Source: JAUSPI01 sp964454305 (GTDB lineage Bacteria; Desulfobacterota; Syntrophia; Syntrophales; JADFWA01). Taken from it: DNA of 33,625 nucleotides. Made by a program: the position numbers and the translations under genes. Within the stretch, counting starts at the first letter, position 1, and each line of letters begins with the position of its first letter. Positions 33,108 through 33,625 of this stretch are shown piece after piece. Where the stretch lies: the NCBI GenBank assembly GCA_964454305.1, contig CAYVXX010000019.1, positions 1 to 33,625 on the forward strand, in the 5' to 3' direction. Under the pieces are notes generated by a model. It was not told where the DNA came from. It was given only the letters and a program-made list of their open reading frames with translations, and searched no databases.

Positions 33108-33545
33108 ATGACAATTATGAAAAAGGTTAAATCAAAAGAACTGTACATGGGTAAACTGCGTCACGGCGGTGACCTGTTAGAGGAAATCACTGATATGTGC
33201 CGAAAGAAAAATATTCACCTGGGACGGATCGAGGCGATAGGTGCCGTTTCGAAGGCCCGTCTCGGGTTTTACAACCAGCAAACGCGTGAGTACCAATTTT
33301 TCACAATAGATCAATCACTTGAAATTACTAAACTTGTGGGAAATGTTTCACTCAAGGATGGAAACCCGATGGTCCATGCGCACATAACGCTGGCGGACAA
33401 GACAGGAAAAGCCTATGGCGGACATCTGGCAACGGGAACGGTAGTTTTCGCATGTGAATTCATGCTGGAAGCCTTTGAAGGCCCGATCTTCGAGAGGGGT
33501 TTTGACGAAGAGACCGGCCTCCCCTTGTGGACAATGCCTAAATGA
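33108..33545 (+). CDS. PPC/DUF296-domain protein
   Basis: A 145-residue protein built of a single PPC (plant and prokaryote conserved, DUF296) domain, known elsewhere as a trimeric fold and fused to AT-hook DNA-binding motifs in plants. Here there is no DNA-binding extension. Family signatures are GGDLLEEITDMCRKKNI, RIEAIGAVSKARLGFY, and the metal-ligand-type VHAHITLADKTGKAYGGHL with His residues in the expected places. The C-terminus ends EETGLPLW, also typical. Start 33108 is the longer option; ATG 33117 (MKKVKSKELY) is equally possible, since neither has a strong ribosome-binding site. Prokaryotic members have no settled function to my knowledge. Confidence 0.88.
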   Translation: MTIMKKVKSKELYMGKLRHGGDLLEEITDMCRKKNIHLGRIEAIGAVSKARLGFYNQQTREYQFFTIDQSLEITKLVGNVSLKDGNPMVHAHITLADKTGKAYGGHLATGTVVFACEFMLEAFEGPIFERGFDEETGLPLWTMPK

Positions 33546-33625
33546 AAAACCCGAAAACAACCATACCTGTTTCCTGACATGATCACAGTTTAGAAGAACA
33601 AAGGGGTCAGAACAAAACGAATGGG

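Noticed and set aside
33585..33625. AAAGGGGTCAG-type sequence at the right edge
   Set aside because: It resembles RAYT-associated repeat ends, but the window stops before any partner repeat or gene can be seen.

Overview
The window looks like a chromosomal segment of a Gram-negative bacterium, most likely a deltaproteobacterium (Desulfobacterota, Syntrophales-like). This is inferred from outer-membrane proteins, a two-partner secretion pair, a sigma-54-type promoter and REP/RAYT-type repeats. The species cannot be named from the sequence alone.

Layout. (1) 1-6434: a two-partner secretion operon, a FhaC/ShlB-type transporter followed by a 1551-residue TpsA exoprotein with two GLUG-repeat blocks and a C-terminal run of YDG/MBG-like domains. 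(2) 6437-7026: a repeat-rich gap with a REP-flanked relic of a RAYT transposase, a possible flotillin-like gene tail, and a very strong sigma-70 promoter for a DUF2889-family gene (7027-7581). (3) 7582-12000: a mobile region. A small Cys4 protein precedes three consecutive, overlapping tyrosine recombinase genes, the hallmark of a 'recombinase in trio' (RIT) element. The third recombinase is broken by a 108-bp MITE with 3-bp target duplication; removing 111 bp restores the frame exactly. Structured non-coding DNA lies on both sides. (4) 12178-13447: an AT-rich toxin-antitoxin operon (HigB/Gp49-like toxin, XRE antitoxin) with a perfect palindromic operator and an unrecognised third gene. (5) 25126-13664, minus strand: a long housekeeping run in the order purF, carA, guaA, carB, a PEP-synthase-like ATP-grasp protein, gltA. 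It holds three glutamine amidotransferases (purine, pyrimidine/arginine and GMP synthesis) and ends with citrate synthase. (6) 25697-27349: a sigma-54-type promoter, an outer-membrane beta-barrel protein, and a class I glutamine-amidotransferase-like protein that appears to have lost its catalytic His and Glu. (7) 27553-33545: an M16C/PreP-like metallopeptidase, a membrane-anchored unknown protein, a convergent divergent-type glycerol-3-phosphate dehydrogenase, REP-like hairpins, and a PPC/DUF296 protein.

The most unusual parts are the four-gene recombinase module with its possible Shine-Dalgarno-masking leader, the homopolymer-based inverted repeat beside it, the MITE insertion, the REP-like hairpins with a compensatory base change, and the ATP-grasp protein carrying a degenerate RecA/KaiC-like N-terminus.
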